Positions 1 to 6,761 are shown, counted from the first letter of the stretch. The stretch: DNA of 9,090 bases from Polyangia bacterium (GCA_030433055.1 JAUILJ010000251.1:1-9090), one strand, 5' to 3'. Numbers and translations are program-made. Notes: a model not told the origin generated them from the sequence alone.

Positions 1-287
1 AAGCCGTGGGTCCCAACATGGAAGGCGCGAGCTGGTTCAAGCGGCTCACCGACGTGGGCAACGCGCTGTTCGCTCAGTCGGCGCGCAAAGGGGCGCTCCC
101 CACGTTGTACGCCGCCTGTGGTGAGGACATCGAGAACGGAGACTATGTTGGGCCACGCGGGCCAGGGGAGATGTGGGGAGCGCCCGCAAAGACCCGGGGG
201 AACACCGAGTCGCGGGACGAGCAGGCCATGCGCGGGCTCTGGGAGCTCTCCCAGCGCATGACCGGAGTGGAGTACGACTTCGGCTGA
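1..287 (+). CDS. Short-chain dehydrogenase/reductase, C-terminal fragment
   Basis: This is the last ~95 residues of an oxidoreductase whose start lies before the window; the frame is open to base 3. The C-terminus resembles the retinol dehydrogenase/protochlorophyllide-reductase-like branch of the SDR superfamily. The matching features are a helix ending in LFAQSARKGALPTLYAA, then a GDYVGPRGPGEMWG loop, then a basic/polar stretch, then LWELSQRMTGVEY just before the stop. In this branch that tail follows the substrate-binding loop and helps close the active site. The Rossmann nucleotide-binding motif and the YxxxK catalytic pair would lie upstream and cannot be seen. Expected activity is NAD(P)H-dependent reduction or oxidation of a carbonyl or alcohol; the substrate is unknown. 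The GTG at base 6 is an internal valine codon, not the likely start. The gene ends 56 bases before the next gene on the same strand, with no terminator evident. Confidence 0.78.
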   Translation, partial: AVGPNMEGASWFKRLTDVGNALFAQSARKGALPTLYAACGEDIENGDYVGPRGPGEMWGAPAKTRGNTESRDEQAMRGLWELSQRMTGVEYDFG

Positions 288-343
288 CCGCTCAATCGCG
301 CGGACAAGGCTCTAGCTACGGACTCGCGCTTGGTTGATACTGG

Positions 344-1816
344 GTGAGCTTTGATCGAGGGGATGGCATCGCGGTGACAGAAGGTCGTGGACCGAAAGGC
401 ACGCAGTTGATGCAGGCCCAGCCCGAGGCCGGCGTTTCCGCGCCGAATGCTCCGCAGCACCCTGCGGGGCCTCAGGCGCCGGTGCCCTCCCATGCGCCCG
501 CGCCCGCTCATGCGCCCATGCCTGCACCGTACACCGGAGCCCAGCCGTTTCCGGGCCAGCAAGCCGCTCCGCAGCAGGCCATGCCGCAGCAAGCGATGCC
601 GCAGCAAGGCGCTCCGCAGCAAGGCGCTCCGCAGCAAGCCATGCCGCAGCAAGCCATGCCGCACCAGCAAGGGTACGGGCAGCCAGTGGCCCACCCCCAA
701 GCCGCTCACGGGCCAGCGGCTCAGGCGGGCTATGGTCAACCGGCGCAACCAGCGGGCTACGGACCGCAGGCCTACGGTCAGGCCGCGGCGCAGGGGAGCG
801 CACCAGGCTATGCGGCCTATGGCGCTGCCGCGGCTGCTGGTGCAGCAGCTGTGGTCGGTGGTGCAGGCGGCAACCACTACGCGGGCCAGGCCGCGGCGCC
901 ACAGCACGCGGCGATGAACTTGCCGCCCGTGCAGATCGGACCGCTGCCTACCTATCCCGTTCAGCATGAGAAGGAGCCGAAGCACACGCCGCTCCAGCTC
1001 AACGACGACTTGCCAGTCGATCACATGCTGGCCAAGGTCAGCCACCTGTTCGCTCAGGACAAGTCGGCTGAACTCAAGAACAAGCGCCTGCTGACCTGGG
1101 GCCTGGTGTGCCTCTTCGGTGGATTGTTCACCGCGGTGTTCTTGATCGGGATCCCGATCCTGATCATCGGCATCGGGCTGCTCATCTATCGGTCGGTTGG
1201 AAGCGCCAGCAAGCAAGACGTCGAGGACCGCAAGCTTGAGGTCATCGCGGGAGTATTGCGGGGCCTGCGGGGTGAGATTCGCAGCAATCGCCCGGTCCAT
1301 GTCGGAGCAGATTTCGGCGCCTACCCCAACACGCAACCCGTTGAGTACAGCGAAGCCGGCACGGGGATCTTCGAGAGCAAGACCACGGCGGCGAGCTACC
1401 GGCATTGGTGGCTCAACATGCGCTTCGCGCTGGTCGATGGCACCGGTGTTACCTTGGACGTGATTCAACACGCCAAGCGCAAGACGGCGCAGAAGCGCAA
1501 GTACACGAAGACGAAGGACCGCGTCATCGAGCGCATCAACGTCAAGATCAACGCACCCCGCGGAAAGACGTTTGGCGCGAGCGTGCTCAACCGTCAGTGG
1601 AAGAGCGAGCGCTTCAACGGGCTGCTGCTCAAGCGCGTGGTGGTGCGCCCAAACTACGCCGTGTTTCAGTACCAGGCGGCCGCTGTGACGCGCGTGCGCG
1701 GCCGCGGGGGATGGTTCGCGCAGAACCTGGAAGCCGGTGAGGTAACCAGCCCCCGGGCACTCGCCGCAATCGTCAATTCCTACAAGAGCGTCGCGAGCGT
1801 ACAACACGCGAGCTGA
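344..1816 (+). CDS. Low-complexity (prion-like) membrane protein of unknown function
   Basis: I do not recognise this protein. Numbered from the GTG at 344 it has 490 residues. Residues ~24-195 are low-complexity: Pro/Ala/His-rich first, then pentapeptide repeats of the (A/G)(M/A)PQQ type at ~75-107, then YGQP/GYG-type motifs at ~110-160, then Ala/Gly. Residues ~205-248 look like a folded, charged linker. Residues 249-282 are strongly hydrophobic, either one long helix or a tight two-helix hairpin. Residues ~285-490 form a soluble domain with a Lys/Arg-rich stretch at 378-392 and an aromatic motif (SYRHWWLNMRFAL, 351-363). There is no signal peptide, so anchoring is by the internal segment. 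An alternative GTG start at 374 has a GAGGGGA-like ribosome site 11 bases upstream and may be the true start; the site before 344 is poor. The zinc-finger gene follows 19 bases downstream, suggesting co-expression. The function is unknown. Confidence 0.85.
   Translation: MSFDRGDGIAVTEGRGPKGTQLMQAQPEAGVSAPNAPQHPAGPQAPVPSHAPAPAHAPMPAPYTGAQPFPGQQAAPQQAMPQQAMPQQGAPQQGAPQQAMPQQAMPHQQGYGQPVAHPQAAHGPAAQAGYGQPAQPAGYGPQAYGQAAAQGSAPGYAAYGAAAAAGAAAVVGGAGGNHYAGQAAAPQHAAMNLPPVQIGPLPTYPVQHEKEPKHTPLQLNDDLPVDHMLAKVSHLFAQDKSAELKNKRLLTWGLVCLFGGLFTAVFLIGIPILIIGIGLLIYRSVGSASKQDVEDRKLEVIAGVLRGLRGEIRSNRPVHVGADFGAYPNTQPVEYSEAGTGIFESKTTAASYRHWWLNMRFALVDGTGVTLDVIQHAKRKTAQKRKYTKTKDRVIERINVKINAPRGKTFGASVLNRQWKSERFNGLLLKRVVVRPNYAVFQYQAAAVTRVRGRGGWFAQNLEAGEVTSPRALAAIVNSYKSVASVQHAS
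566..664 (+). repeat. 15-bp coding tandem repeat (about 6.6 units)
   Basis: In-frame tandem units of 15 bases lie end to end, at 566-580, 581-595, 596-610, 611-625, 626-640, 641-655 and a partial, diverged unit from 656. The core of each is CCGCAGCAAG, preceded by ATG or GCT and followed by CC, CG or GC. Each unit encodes the pentapeptide (M/A)PQQ(A/G). Units differ from one another at only one to three positions, so the array looks young or homogenised and could change in number by slippage or unequal recombination without breaking the frame. Confidence 0.9.
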
Positions 1817-1835
1817 GCCGGGAGCTAGTCTTCGA

Positions 1836-2168
1836 GTGCGTTGTCGAGAAACCGCAGGGATCCTTTTCAAGCATCGCTGCCAGGAGCCTCCCTCCGGCCA
1901 GTGCACGATGTGTCAGAAGCCCGTGTGTTCACAGCATGCGCGCTGGCAGGGGCACAACATCGTGTGCGTCAGCTGCCTGCGCCAGGAACTGAACAATCCG
2001 TATCGCAAGCATAGCTACGCCTACCTTCGGGACGATCCGTTCTTCTTTTGGTATTTCCGCGAGGGATCGTGGATGAATGACCCCTACGGCGACGACGACT
2101 ACGCGCTCTTCGACGATGGCGATACGGACTTCGGCGGCGACGTACCCGACGACTGGTCCGGCAGCTGA
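1836..2168 (+). CDS. Small B-box-like zinc-finger protein with acidic aromatic tail
   Basis: This is a 110-residue protein. The N-terminal half carries a Cys/His cluster: H13, C15, C23-x2-C26, C31-x2-H34, H40 and C44-x2-C47. The spacing resembles B-box/treble-clef zinc ribbons seen in small bacterial proteins and should bind one or two zinc ions. From residue ~66 the sequence changes to an acidic, aromatic tail (DDPFFFWYF, then many Asp with Tyr, Phe and Trp) that ends in WSGS and looks disordered. No signal peptide or membrane segment is seen, so it is probably cytoplasmic. The GTG start lies 12 bases after a GGAG at 1820-1823 and 19 bases after the stop of the upstream low-complexity gene, so translation may be coupled. 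The zinc finger probably mediates protein or nucleic-acid contact; an enzymatic role is unlikely. The partner is unknown, but the upstream membrane protein with its basic C-terminal stretch is an obvious candidate by context. Confidence 0.75.
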   Translation: MRCRETAGILFKHRCQEPPSGQCTMCQKPVCSQHARWQGHNIVCVSCLRQELNNPYRKHSYAYLRDDPFFFWYFREGSWMNDPYGDDDYALFDDGDTDFGGDVPDDWSGS

Positions 2169-2219
2169 GCCTGGCGTCACGAGCAGAAGGACTGGGGGGC
2201 CTGTGATGGTCGAGCGGCG

Positions 2220-3113
2220 ATGAAGCGCTGCTTGATCTATGCGCTCGGTGGTGGCTTCGGTCACGCGGTTCGCGGCGCCGGGCTGGCCCGCGCCCTGGCT
2301 GAGCTAGGGGTCGAAGCCCGGGTGCTGTGTGCACAAGAGGCCCAGCCTCGGGCGAGCGCCTTGTTCGCGGACGTGGTGGGCCTGAGCCGGGAAGCGCATG
2401 GGAGCGCAGCACGACTTCGCGAGCGCGTGGAGGTCGAGCTGCGGGGGCGGGACGCTCTGATCCTGGATACGTTCCCCAATGGTATCCTTGCGGAACTAAA
2501 CTGCCTGGCGCCTGCGGTGCCTCGTGTCTTGCTCACGCGCTTCCAGCGCGCCGCGCCCAGGTCACTGCAGAGCGAAGCCGGGTGGGCAGGCTTGGGCCTG
2601 AGCGGCGTCGTGGACATCGAGCCCAACCTCGAGTGGCTCCCAGGGCCGGCCCTGCGCTGCGGTCCTGTCGCGCGACGGCTCACACCTCTGTCGCACGTTT
2701 CAGCTCCTGACGTCCAGGTGGTGCTCTCCGACCCAGGCGTTCGCGGCCGTGTCGCGGCGCTGCTCGAACGAGCCCGTGACGTCAGCTCCGAGGTCTTGGA
2801 ACTCGATGGGTTGGCTGCGGGTTATTCCGCGAGGATAGTCATTGGCGCCGCCGGCTACAACCTGAGCTACGAGCTCTGCCTGGCGGGGATCTGGCACGTC
2901 GCCCTGCCGTTCGGGCGCCCCATCGACGACCAAGGACTGCGGGCACGACGTATGGGGACTCTGGTGCAGAGCCCCGAAGCCTTGGAACGCCGCGTTCGAG
3001 CCTTGCTTCACGCGGGGGTGCGGCCGACATCCGGAGTGCTGGAACATCGCACGCTCGCGGAGCAGCTCCTGGCTTATCTAGAAGAACGTATCCAGGCTCA
3101 TCGCTGGTCCTAG
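2220..3113 (+). CDS. GT28/MurG-like glycosyltransferase (GT-B fold), short
   Basis: This is a 297-residue protein beginning KRCLIYALGGGFGHAVRGAGLARAL, the glycine-rich GGxGHxxR loop typical of the N-terminal domain of GT-B enzymes near the MurG/GT28 family. Near the C-terminus, IGAAGYNLSYELCLAGIWHVALPFGRPIDDQGLRARR (residues ~208-244) matches the family's nucleotide-sugar site: G-x-N-x-x-x-E-x-x-x-x-G, a proline, then D-(D/E)-Q and an R-x-x-R. The Asp-Gln pair and the upstream Glu normally contact the donor sugar and ribose. Family members usually have 350-420 residues; here the linker between the two domains is short (~150-205), which may mean a reduced C-terminal domain. It has no membrane segment and should be a cytosolic or peripheral membrane enzyme. 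The ATG start at 2220 has only a weak ribosome site. It ends 38 bases before the convergent radical SAM gene. Acceptor and donor cannot be told from sequence. Confidence 0.78.
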   Translation: MKRCLIYALGGGFGHAVRGAGLARALAELGVEARVLCAQEAQPRASALFADVVGLSREAHGSAARLRERVEVELRGRDALILDTFPNGILAELNCLAPAVPRVLLTRFQRAAPRSLQSEAGWAGLGLSGVVDIEPNLEWLPGPALRCGPVARRLTPLSHVSAPDVQVVLSDPGVRGRVAALLERARDVSSEVLELDGLAAGYSARIVIGAAGYNLSYELCLAGIWHVALPFGRPIDDQGLRARRMGTLVQSPEALERRVRALLHAGVRPTSGVLEHRTLAEQLLAYLEERIQAHRWS

Positions 3114-3151
3114 TGTCCTGTCCCCGTGGTTCGCTCCGAAACTCGACTCTG
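3114..3151. other. Short tail-to-tail intergenic gap, no clear terminator
   Basis: This 38-base gap separates the convergent GT28-like gene (plus) from the radical SAM gene (minus). A weak inverted pair CTCCG (3134-3138) and CGGAG (3157-3161) flanks its edge with an 18-base loop and no T-run. It is not a convincing intrinsic terminator, so termination may need Rho or depend on the opposing gene. Confidence 0.4.
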
Positions 3152-4312
3152 CTAGGCGGAGATCAAAGGTAGCCGCCGCGCAGCGGCCTTGGCTGCCTCG
3201 GGGAGCTTCACGCCCGCGCTGGCGAACGCTGCGTTCAGCTCCCTATTCTCCGCGAGGTACATGTCGCAAGCATGACAGCTGGGGATACGGTCAGCGCGCA
3301 TCTGTTCACGGATCTTCTGAAACGCTTCGCCGTGCCACACCTCACGCACGCTCTGAGTCGCGAGATCGCCCAGCGGCTCGATGCGACCGTTCGTCATGCA
3401 GCACAGGTAGACCTTGCCGTCCCAAGCCACGAACAGGTGCAGCCAAGGTGCCAGGCATTGGTGCTTCCGATAGTAGGCCAACGCGTAATCGCCAGCAGCC
3501 GAGCTATCCAGCTCGTGCTTCTCTCGTCCGAATGGGTAGATGTATTCATTGCCGAGCGGAAACCCATATTCCTGCCGCAGCTGCTCGACTTGTGGCGCGA
3601 TCTCCTGGTTGTACTCGTGGATCAGGCGCTTGCTCAGCCGCAGCTCCGCCCGCTTGCTGTCGACGGGCATCGGCACCAGATCTACCGCCCCCCGATCGCC
3701 CACGAGGCGTAGCAAGCTCGGGTAGTCGCGGAAGTTCTGGCGCAACATCACGAAGTTTACCCGTAGCTTTGGCGGCCGTTTCTTCGCGTAGCGGGCGATG
3801 TACTCGATCCCACGCAGGGTCTTCTTGAAGCTTCCTGGCACTCCCCGCACGCTCTCGTGGACCTTCGCGCTAGCGCCATCGAGAGACGTGCTGACTCCGC
3901 TGATGCGGTGGGCGAGCAAGCTCTTCGCGCGCTCCTTGGTCAGCAGCGTCAGGTTGCTGGTCAGCGTGACCTTGATACCGCTCTCCGCCGCAGCACCCGC
4001 AATCGCTTCGAAGTCTCTCCTCGAGAGCACCTCACCGCCCGAGAAGTGCACCTTGCGGCAGCCGAGATCTGCCATCTCGCGCAACAGCTCCATGAACCGC
4101 TCACCGGGCAGCTCCGGCGGAGCCCAGCCGCGCCCGTAGCGACACATCACGCATTTCAGGTTGCAGCGCGCCGTGAGCTTGATCTTCACCGAGCGGAGGT
4201 ACGCGGGCGGCGTGAGTTCCTTCACGCTGCGGGCGAGCGGCTCAAACAGCTCCGGCTCCTCGATCAACTGCTGCACATCGTACATGGCTCCCCTGGCCGC
4301 GGAGTGTAGCAT
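3152..4312 (-). CDS. Radical SAM protein with short SPASM/twitch C-terminal domain
   Basis: This is a 386-residue protein. The radical SAM cluster motif is C50-x3-C54-x2-C57 (ARCNLKCVMCRYG) and would bind the [4Fe-4S] that cleaves S-adenosylmethionine. The barrel shows VHFSGGEVLSR (residues 88-98, the GGE motif that holds the SAM amino group), TSNLTLL (118-124) and STSLDG (141-146). The C-terminal part has C286, C304/C305, C346 and C349 in the PF13186 SPASM pattern (CLAPW, DGKVYLCC, PSCHAC), enough for one auxiliary cluster. Spacing of 18, 42 and 3 is close to what I recall for the twitch domain of BtrN-like dehydrogenases. Likely roles are oxidation or modification of a sugar, a peptide or a small molecule; no precursor peptide lies beside it. 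The ATG at 4312 has GGAGGT 9 bases upstream; a second ATG at residue 10 (4285) has AGGGGAG very close to it. It runs head to head with a GT4 gene. Confidence 0.9.
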   Translation of the reverse strand: MLHSAARGAMYDVQQLIEEPELFEPLARSVKELTPPAYLRSVKIKLTARCNLKCVMCRYGRGWAPPELPGERFMELLREMADLGCRKVHFSGGEVLSRRDFEAIAGAAAESGIKVTLTSNLTLLTKERAKSLLAHRISGVSTSLDGASAKVHESVRGVPGSFKKTLRGIEYIARYAKKRPPKLRVNFVMLRQNFRDYPSLLRLVGDRGAVDLVPMPVDSKRAELRLSKRLIHEYNQEIAPQVEQLRQEYGFPLGNEYIYPFGREKHELDSSAAGDYALAYYRKHQCLAPWLHLFVAWDGKVYLCCMTNGRIEPLGDLATQSVREVWHGEAFQKIREQMRADRIPSCHACDMYLAENRELNAAFASAGVKLPEAAKAAARRLPLISA

Positions 4313-4318
4313 TCGCCC

Positions 4319-5575
4319 GTGACCTCCGTCGCCGCCGACTCAGCAAGGCCTTCTTTTGGAGGGGGTGAGGCGCGCCTCGATGGGCTGCGCGTGGCCTACG
4401 TTGCCTTCGAAGGCTTCCCCAACTCCAAAGGGTCGGGCACGCGCATGGCGCAGATGAGCCGTGCGCTCCGCGACGCAGGGGCAGACGTCCATCTGGTGAC
4501 GCTGACTCCAAAACCGGGCGCGGGCGCCCCACCCGCGGGTGTCGTGCTGCATCCCATCAACCTGTTGCAGGACAATCTGCTGGCCCGCGCCCTCGCGTTT
4601 CGCGACCGGGTTCTGCGTGAGCTCGTGGCCATTCGCCCCGACGTGATCCATTTCCGTGGGGTGTTCGAGGGGGAGGCTGCGTTGGTCTACGCCGCCCGCC
4701 GTCGCGTGCCCACGCTCTTCGAGGTGAACGGCCTGCCGAGCATCGAGCTGTCCTATCACTACCGCGGGCTCGCGAGCTCCCACAGCATGCAGGCCAAGCT
4801 CAGGGAGCTGGAGGCGCGCATCCTGCGTGGCGCTCAGTGGGCGCTGACCCAGAGCAACACGACGCTGGAGTTCATGCAGAGCCGAGGTCTCCCTGACCAC
4901 ACGCCGCGGGCGGTGATCCCCAACGCTGCTGACCCGGCGCTGTTTCATCCCGCGGCCCACGAACCGGGGGAAGTGACAGCGAGCGCACCCGCGCGCTTGC
5001 TCTACGTGGGTGCGACCCAGGCCTGGCAGGGTACGCTCGAGCTGTTGATGGCGACGCGTCGCGTGGCACGAGAGCTTCCGGTAGAGCTCCAGATCGCAGG
5101 CCCGATGCGTCGCAGATGGCGCAAGCAGATCGAGCGCACCATCCATCGCTTGAAGCTCGAGGACCAGGTGACGTTGCTCGGCGCGCTGCCAGCGGCAGAG
5201 CTGCCGGCGCGCATCCAGGCAGCGCACATCTGTCTCGCGCCCCTGCGCCGGGACGTGCGCAACAAGCACCAGGGCTGTAGCCCGATCAAGGTCTTCGAGT
5301 ACATGAGCTGCGCCCGGCCCGTGATCTCCACGGAGCTGCCCTGCATGAGGGAGATCATCGAACCTGACGTGAGCGGCGTGTTGCTCGACTCACCGCGCCC
5401 GAAGGTGCTGGCGGGCGCCGTGCTCGAGCTCTTGCAGGACACTGAACGGCGCCGTGCGCTGGGCGCTGCGGCGCGGCAGTTCATCGAGCTGGAGGGGAGC
5501 TGGGAGCGGCGACGTCACAGCTTGGTCGATTTCTACGCTGGGGAGCTCGCGCTGGCCGCTCGCGCCTCGGCGTAG
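4319..5575 (+). CDS. Glycosyltransferase family 4 (GT-B)
   Basis: This is a 418-residue retaining GT-B enzyme. The N-terminal domain starts at LRVAYVAFEGFPNSKGSGTRMAQMSRAL (residues 23-50), with the usual glycine-rich loop and first helix. FEVNGLPS (134-141) and QSNTTLEFM (178-186) are in the acceptor-side domain. IPNAADPALFHP (200-211) marks the start of the C-terminal domain, LLYVGATQAWQGTLELLMA (227-245) the donor-domain start, and SPIKVFEYMSCARPVISTELP (321-341) the donor-binding segment characteristic of GT4. In most GT4 enzymes the acidic residue here contacts the donor sugar. It should transfer a sugar from a nucleotide donor, at the cytosolic membrane face. The GTG at 4319 is the only early start because an in-frame TAG lies at 4307-4309; about 22 extra residues precede the domain. 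No good ribosome site is seen. The 3' end overlaps the next gene (opposite strand) by 43 bases. Confidence 0.9.
   Translation: MTSVAADSARPSFGGGEARLDGLRVAYVAFEGFPNSKGSGTRMAQMSRALRDAGADVHLVTLTPKPGAGAPPAGVVLHPINLLQDNLLARALAFRDRVLRELVAIRPDVIHFRGVFEGEAALVYAARRRVPTLFEVNGLPSIELSYHYRGLASSHSMQAKLRELEARILRGAQWALTQSNTTLEFMQSRGLPDHTPRAVIPNAADPALFHPAAHEPGEVTASAPARLLYVGATQAWQGTLELLMATRRVARELPVELQIAGPMRRRWRKQIERTIHRLKLEDQVTLLGALPAAELPARIQAAHICLAPLRRDVRNKHQGCSPIKVFEYMSCARPVISTELPCMREIIEPDVSGVLLDSPRPKVLAGAVLELLQDTERRRALGAAARQFIELEGSWERRRHSLVDFYAGELALAARASA
4322..4327 (-). promoter_or_regulatory. Ribosome binding site (GGAGGT) for the radical SAM gene
   Basis: On the minus strand GGAGGT stands 9 bases before the ATG at 4312. 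It is the strongest Shine-Dalgarno match near this start and supports it over the internal ATG at 4285. It lies inside the first codons of the oppositely transcribed glycosyltransferase. Confidence 0.5.
5533..5575. other. Tail-to-tail overlap of the two GT4 genes (43 bp)
   Basis: The plus-strand GT4 ends with TAG at 5573-5575, and the minus-strand GT4 ends with TAG read at 5535-5533. The last ~13 codons of each gene are therefore antisense to the other. Both tails are Ala/Ser/Arg-rich (LALAARASA and ARAASASSPA), outside the conserved fold. No terminator hairpin fits in this stretch, so transcripts probably run past each other. Confidence 0.9.
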
Positions 5576-6699
5576 AGGCGGCCGTACGCTTCGCTCTCGA
5601 GCGCCGGGGCGTGCGCTTGCACCACGAACTCTCGGGCCCGTTTGCCCCAGCGCTCGCGCTCCGGATTGTCGAGGCACTCGAGGATCGCATCGGGCAGCTG
5701 GTCCAGGTCGCGCGGATCGAGCAGGGCGCCGGTGACACCATGGTCGATCAGGTCGGCGTGACCGCCGACTCGTGTCGCCAGCACGGGGCGCGCCGCGCTC
5801 ATGGCCTCCAGCACGGCGTTCGGGGTGCCCTCGAACAGCGAAGGGAACACCAGCAGGTCGCACAACGACAGCAGGCGGCACAGACGCTTCGGGCTCCCCG
5901 AGTACTCCAGTACTTTGATCCGTGCGGCAGCGTCTGGCGCGGTGGCCTCGAAAGCGGCAAACGCCGCCTGGGCGTCGCGGCGTACCCCGCCGATCAGGAG
6001 CAGCTGGAGCGGCATGCTGCGTGACAGCTCCGCGAACGCTGGCAGCAGGAAGCGCATGCCCTTCTTTTCACGCAGCTCACCCACGAAGGCCAGCACCCGC
6101 GCACCGGACTCCAGGGGGATGGCTGCCCGCAGGCTGTTGTCCGGCTCCTCAGGCTTGAACAGCTGGGTGTCCACCGAGTTCGTCACGTGGTGCACCGCCC
6201 GTTCGAACACTTGGCTAGCCTTGTGACACAACTCTCGCGACACGCCGCTGACCCGCGTCGCCCGCTCCACGGCGTGCTTGACGAAGTGAAATTGATCCGC
6301 GCGGAATAATCCGCGGTCGACGTCGTTGCCGCGGAGGCTGAGTATGCTGGCGGCGCCGGCGAGCTGCGCGGCGAGCACTCCGGCGTAGCCAGCGTCGCTG
6401 GCGTAGATTCCATGCACCAGGTCGGCGCTGCTGCGTTGAATGACACTACCGCCATGCTCCACGAGCGCCATCAGGTCGCGCTCGGTGTCGCCTTGGCGCC
6501 CGACGTGGTGCTCGAACAGGCCCTGTTTTTCCCGGGTCACGCAGCCACCAGGAGGCGCGTGCTTCGACCAGCACACCAGGTGCACTTCCTCGCCGCGGGC
6601 CGTCGCCTGCCCGGCGATGCGGGCGGTAGCGTTCGCGACACCTCCCCGTTCGCCTGGCGAGTGGGGAGCAAAGAACACCACCTTCGAGGGATCCGTCAT
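5533..6699 (-). CDS. Glycosyltransferase family 4 (GT-B), second copy type
   Basis: This is a 388-residue GT4 enzyme, clearly different from the plus-strand neighbour. KVVFFAPHSPGERGGVANATARIAGQ (residues 6-31) is the N-terminal glycine-rich loop. HGIYASDAGYAGVLAAQLAG (96-115) and SLRGNDVDRG (121-130) line the acceptor side, and VSGVSRELCHKA (150-161) and NSVDTQLFKP (174-183) lead into the C-terminal domain. AFVGELREKKGMRFLLPAF (204-222) starts the donor domain. PSLFEGTPNAVLEAMSAARPVLATRVGG (286-313) holds the family's E-x7-E pair (E290, E298). The R-x3-KG signature (R210 to G214) is also typical. It should be a retaining cytosolic enzyme using a nucleotide-sugar donor. The HG..SD.GY..VLAA and LRGND segments are common in GT4 enzymes of capsule and polysaccharide loci. 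The ATG at 6699 has no clear ribosome site. The 5' end faces the lipoprotein gene across 38-62 bases. Confidence 0.9.
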   Translation of the reverse strand: MTDPSKVVFFAPHSPGERGGVANATARIAGQATARGEEVHLVCWSKHAPPGGCVTREKQGLFEHHVGRQGDTERDLMALVEHGGSVIQRSSADLVHGIYASDAGYAGVLAAQLAGAASILSLRGNDVDRGLFRADQFHFVKHAVERATRVSGVSRELCHKASQVFERAVHHVTNSVDTQLFKPEEPDNSLRAAIPLESGARVLAFVGELREKKGMRFLLPAFAELSRSMPLQLLLIGGVRRDAQAAFAAFEATAPDAAARIKVLEYSGSPKRLCRLLSLCDLLVFPSLFEGTPNAVLEAMSAARPVLATRVGGHADLIDHGVTGALLDPRDLDQLPDAILECLDNPERERWGKRAREFVVQAHAPALESEAYGRLYAEARAASASSPA

Positions 6700-6761
6700 G
6701 GCGAAGCGAGGCTACTCACCCCCAAACCAGGCCGCTATTGAAAGCGTCTCCACTCCTCGTG
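6700..6761. promoter_or_regulatory. Divergent intergenic region, presumed promoters
   Basis: This short space separates the minus-strand GT4 start (6699) from the plus-strand lipoprotein start (6762, or 6738 if the TTG is used). Promoters for both should lie here or extend into the coding ends. I see no clear -35/-10 pair, operator repeat or riboswitch. The assignment rests only on the divergent layout. Confidence 0.35.

Noticed and set aside
288..343. Possible promoter (TTGATACT at about 334-341) before the low-complexity gene
   Set aside because: The match to a -10 element is weak and no -35 element stands at the right distance, so it cannot be separated from chance.
143..1906. A 587-residue open frame on the minus strand covering the low-complexity gene
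   Set aside because: It is Arg/Leu/His-rich with no recognisable domain, and mirrors the codon bias and repeats of the plus-strand gene. The plus strand gives a sensible protein with a membrane anchor and a folded C-terminus, so the antisense frame is most likely compositional.
3114..3151. Possible RiPP precursor peptide gene next to the radical SAM protein
   Set aside because: The flanking gap is only 38 bases, and the other side abuts the GT4 start. There is no space for a precursor outside known genes in this window.
3172..3186. A small hairpin, GCCGC-GCA-GCGGC, near the end of the radical SAM gene
   Set aside because: It lies inside the coding sequence, has a 5-base stem and no T-run on either strand, so I do not call it a terminator.
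4340..5269. A 309-residue open frame on the minus strand inside the plus-strand GT4 gene
   Set aside because: The plus strand encodes clear GT4 motifs over the same bases; the antisense frame has none and is typical of GC-rich shadow frames.
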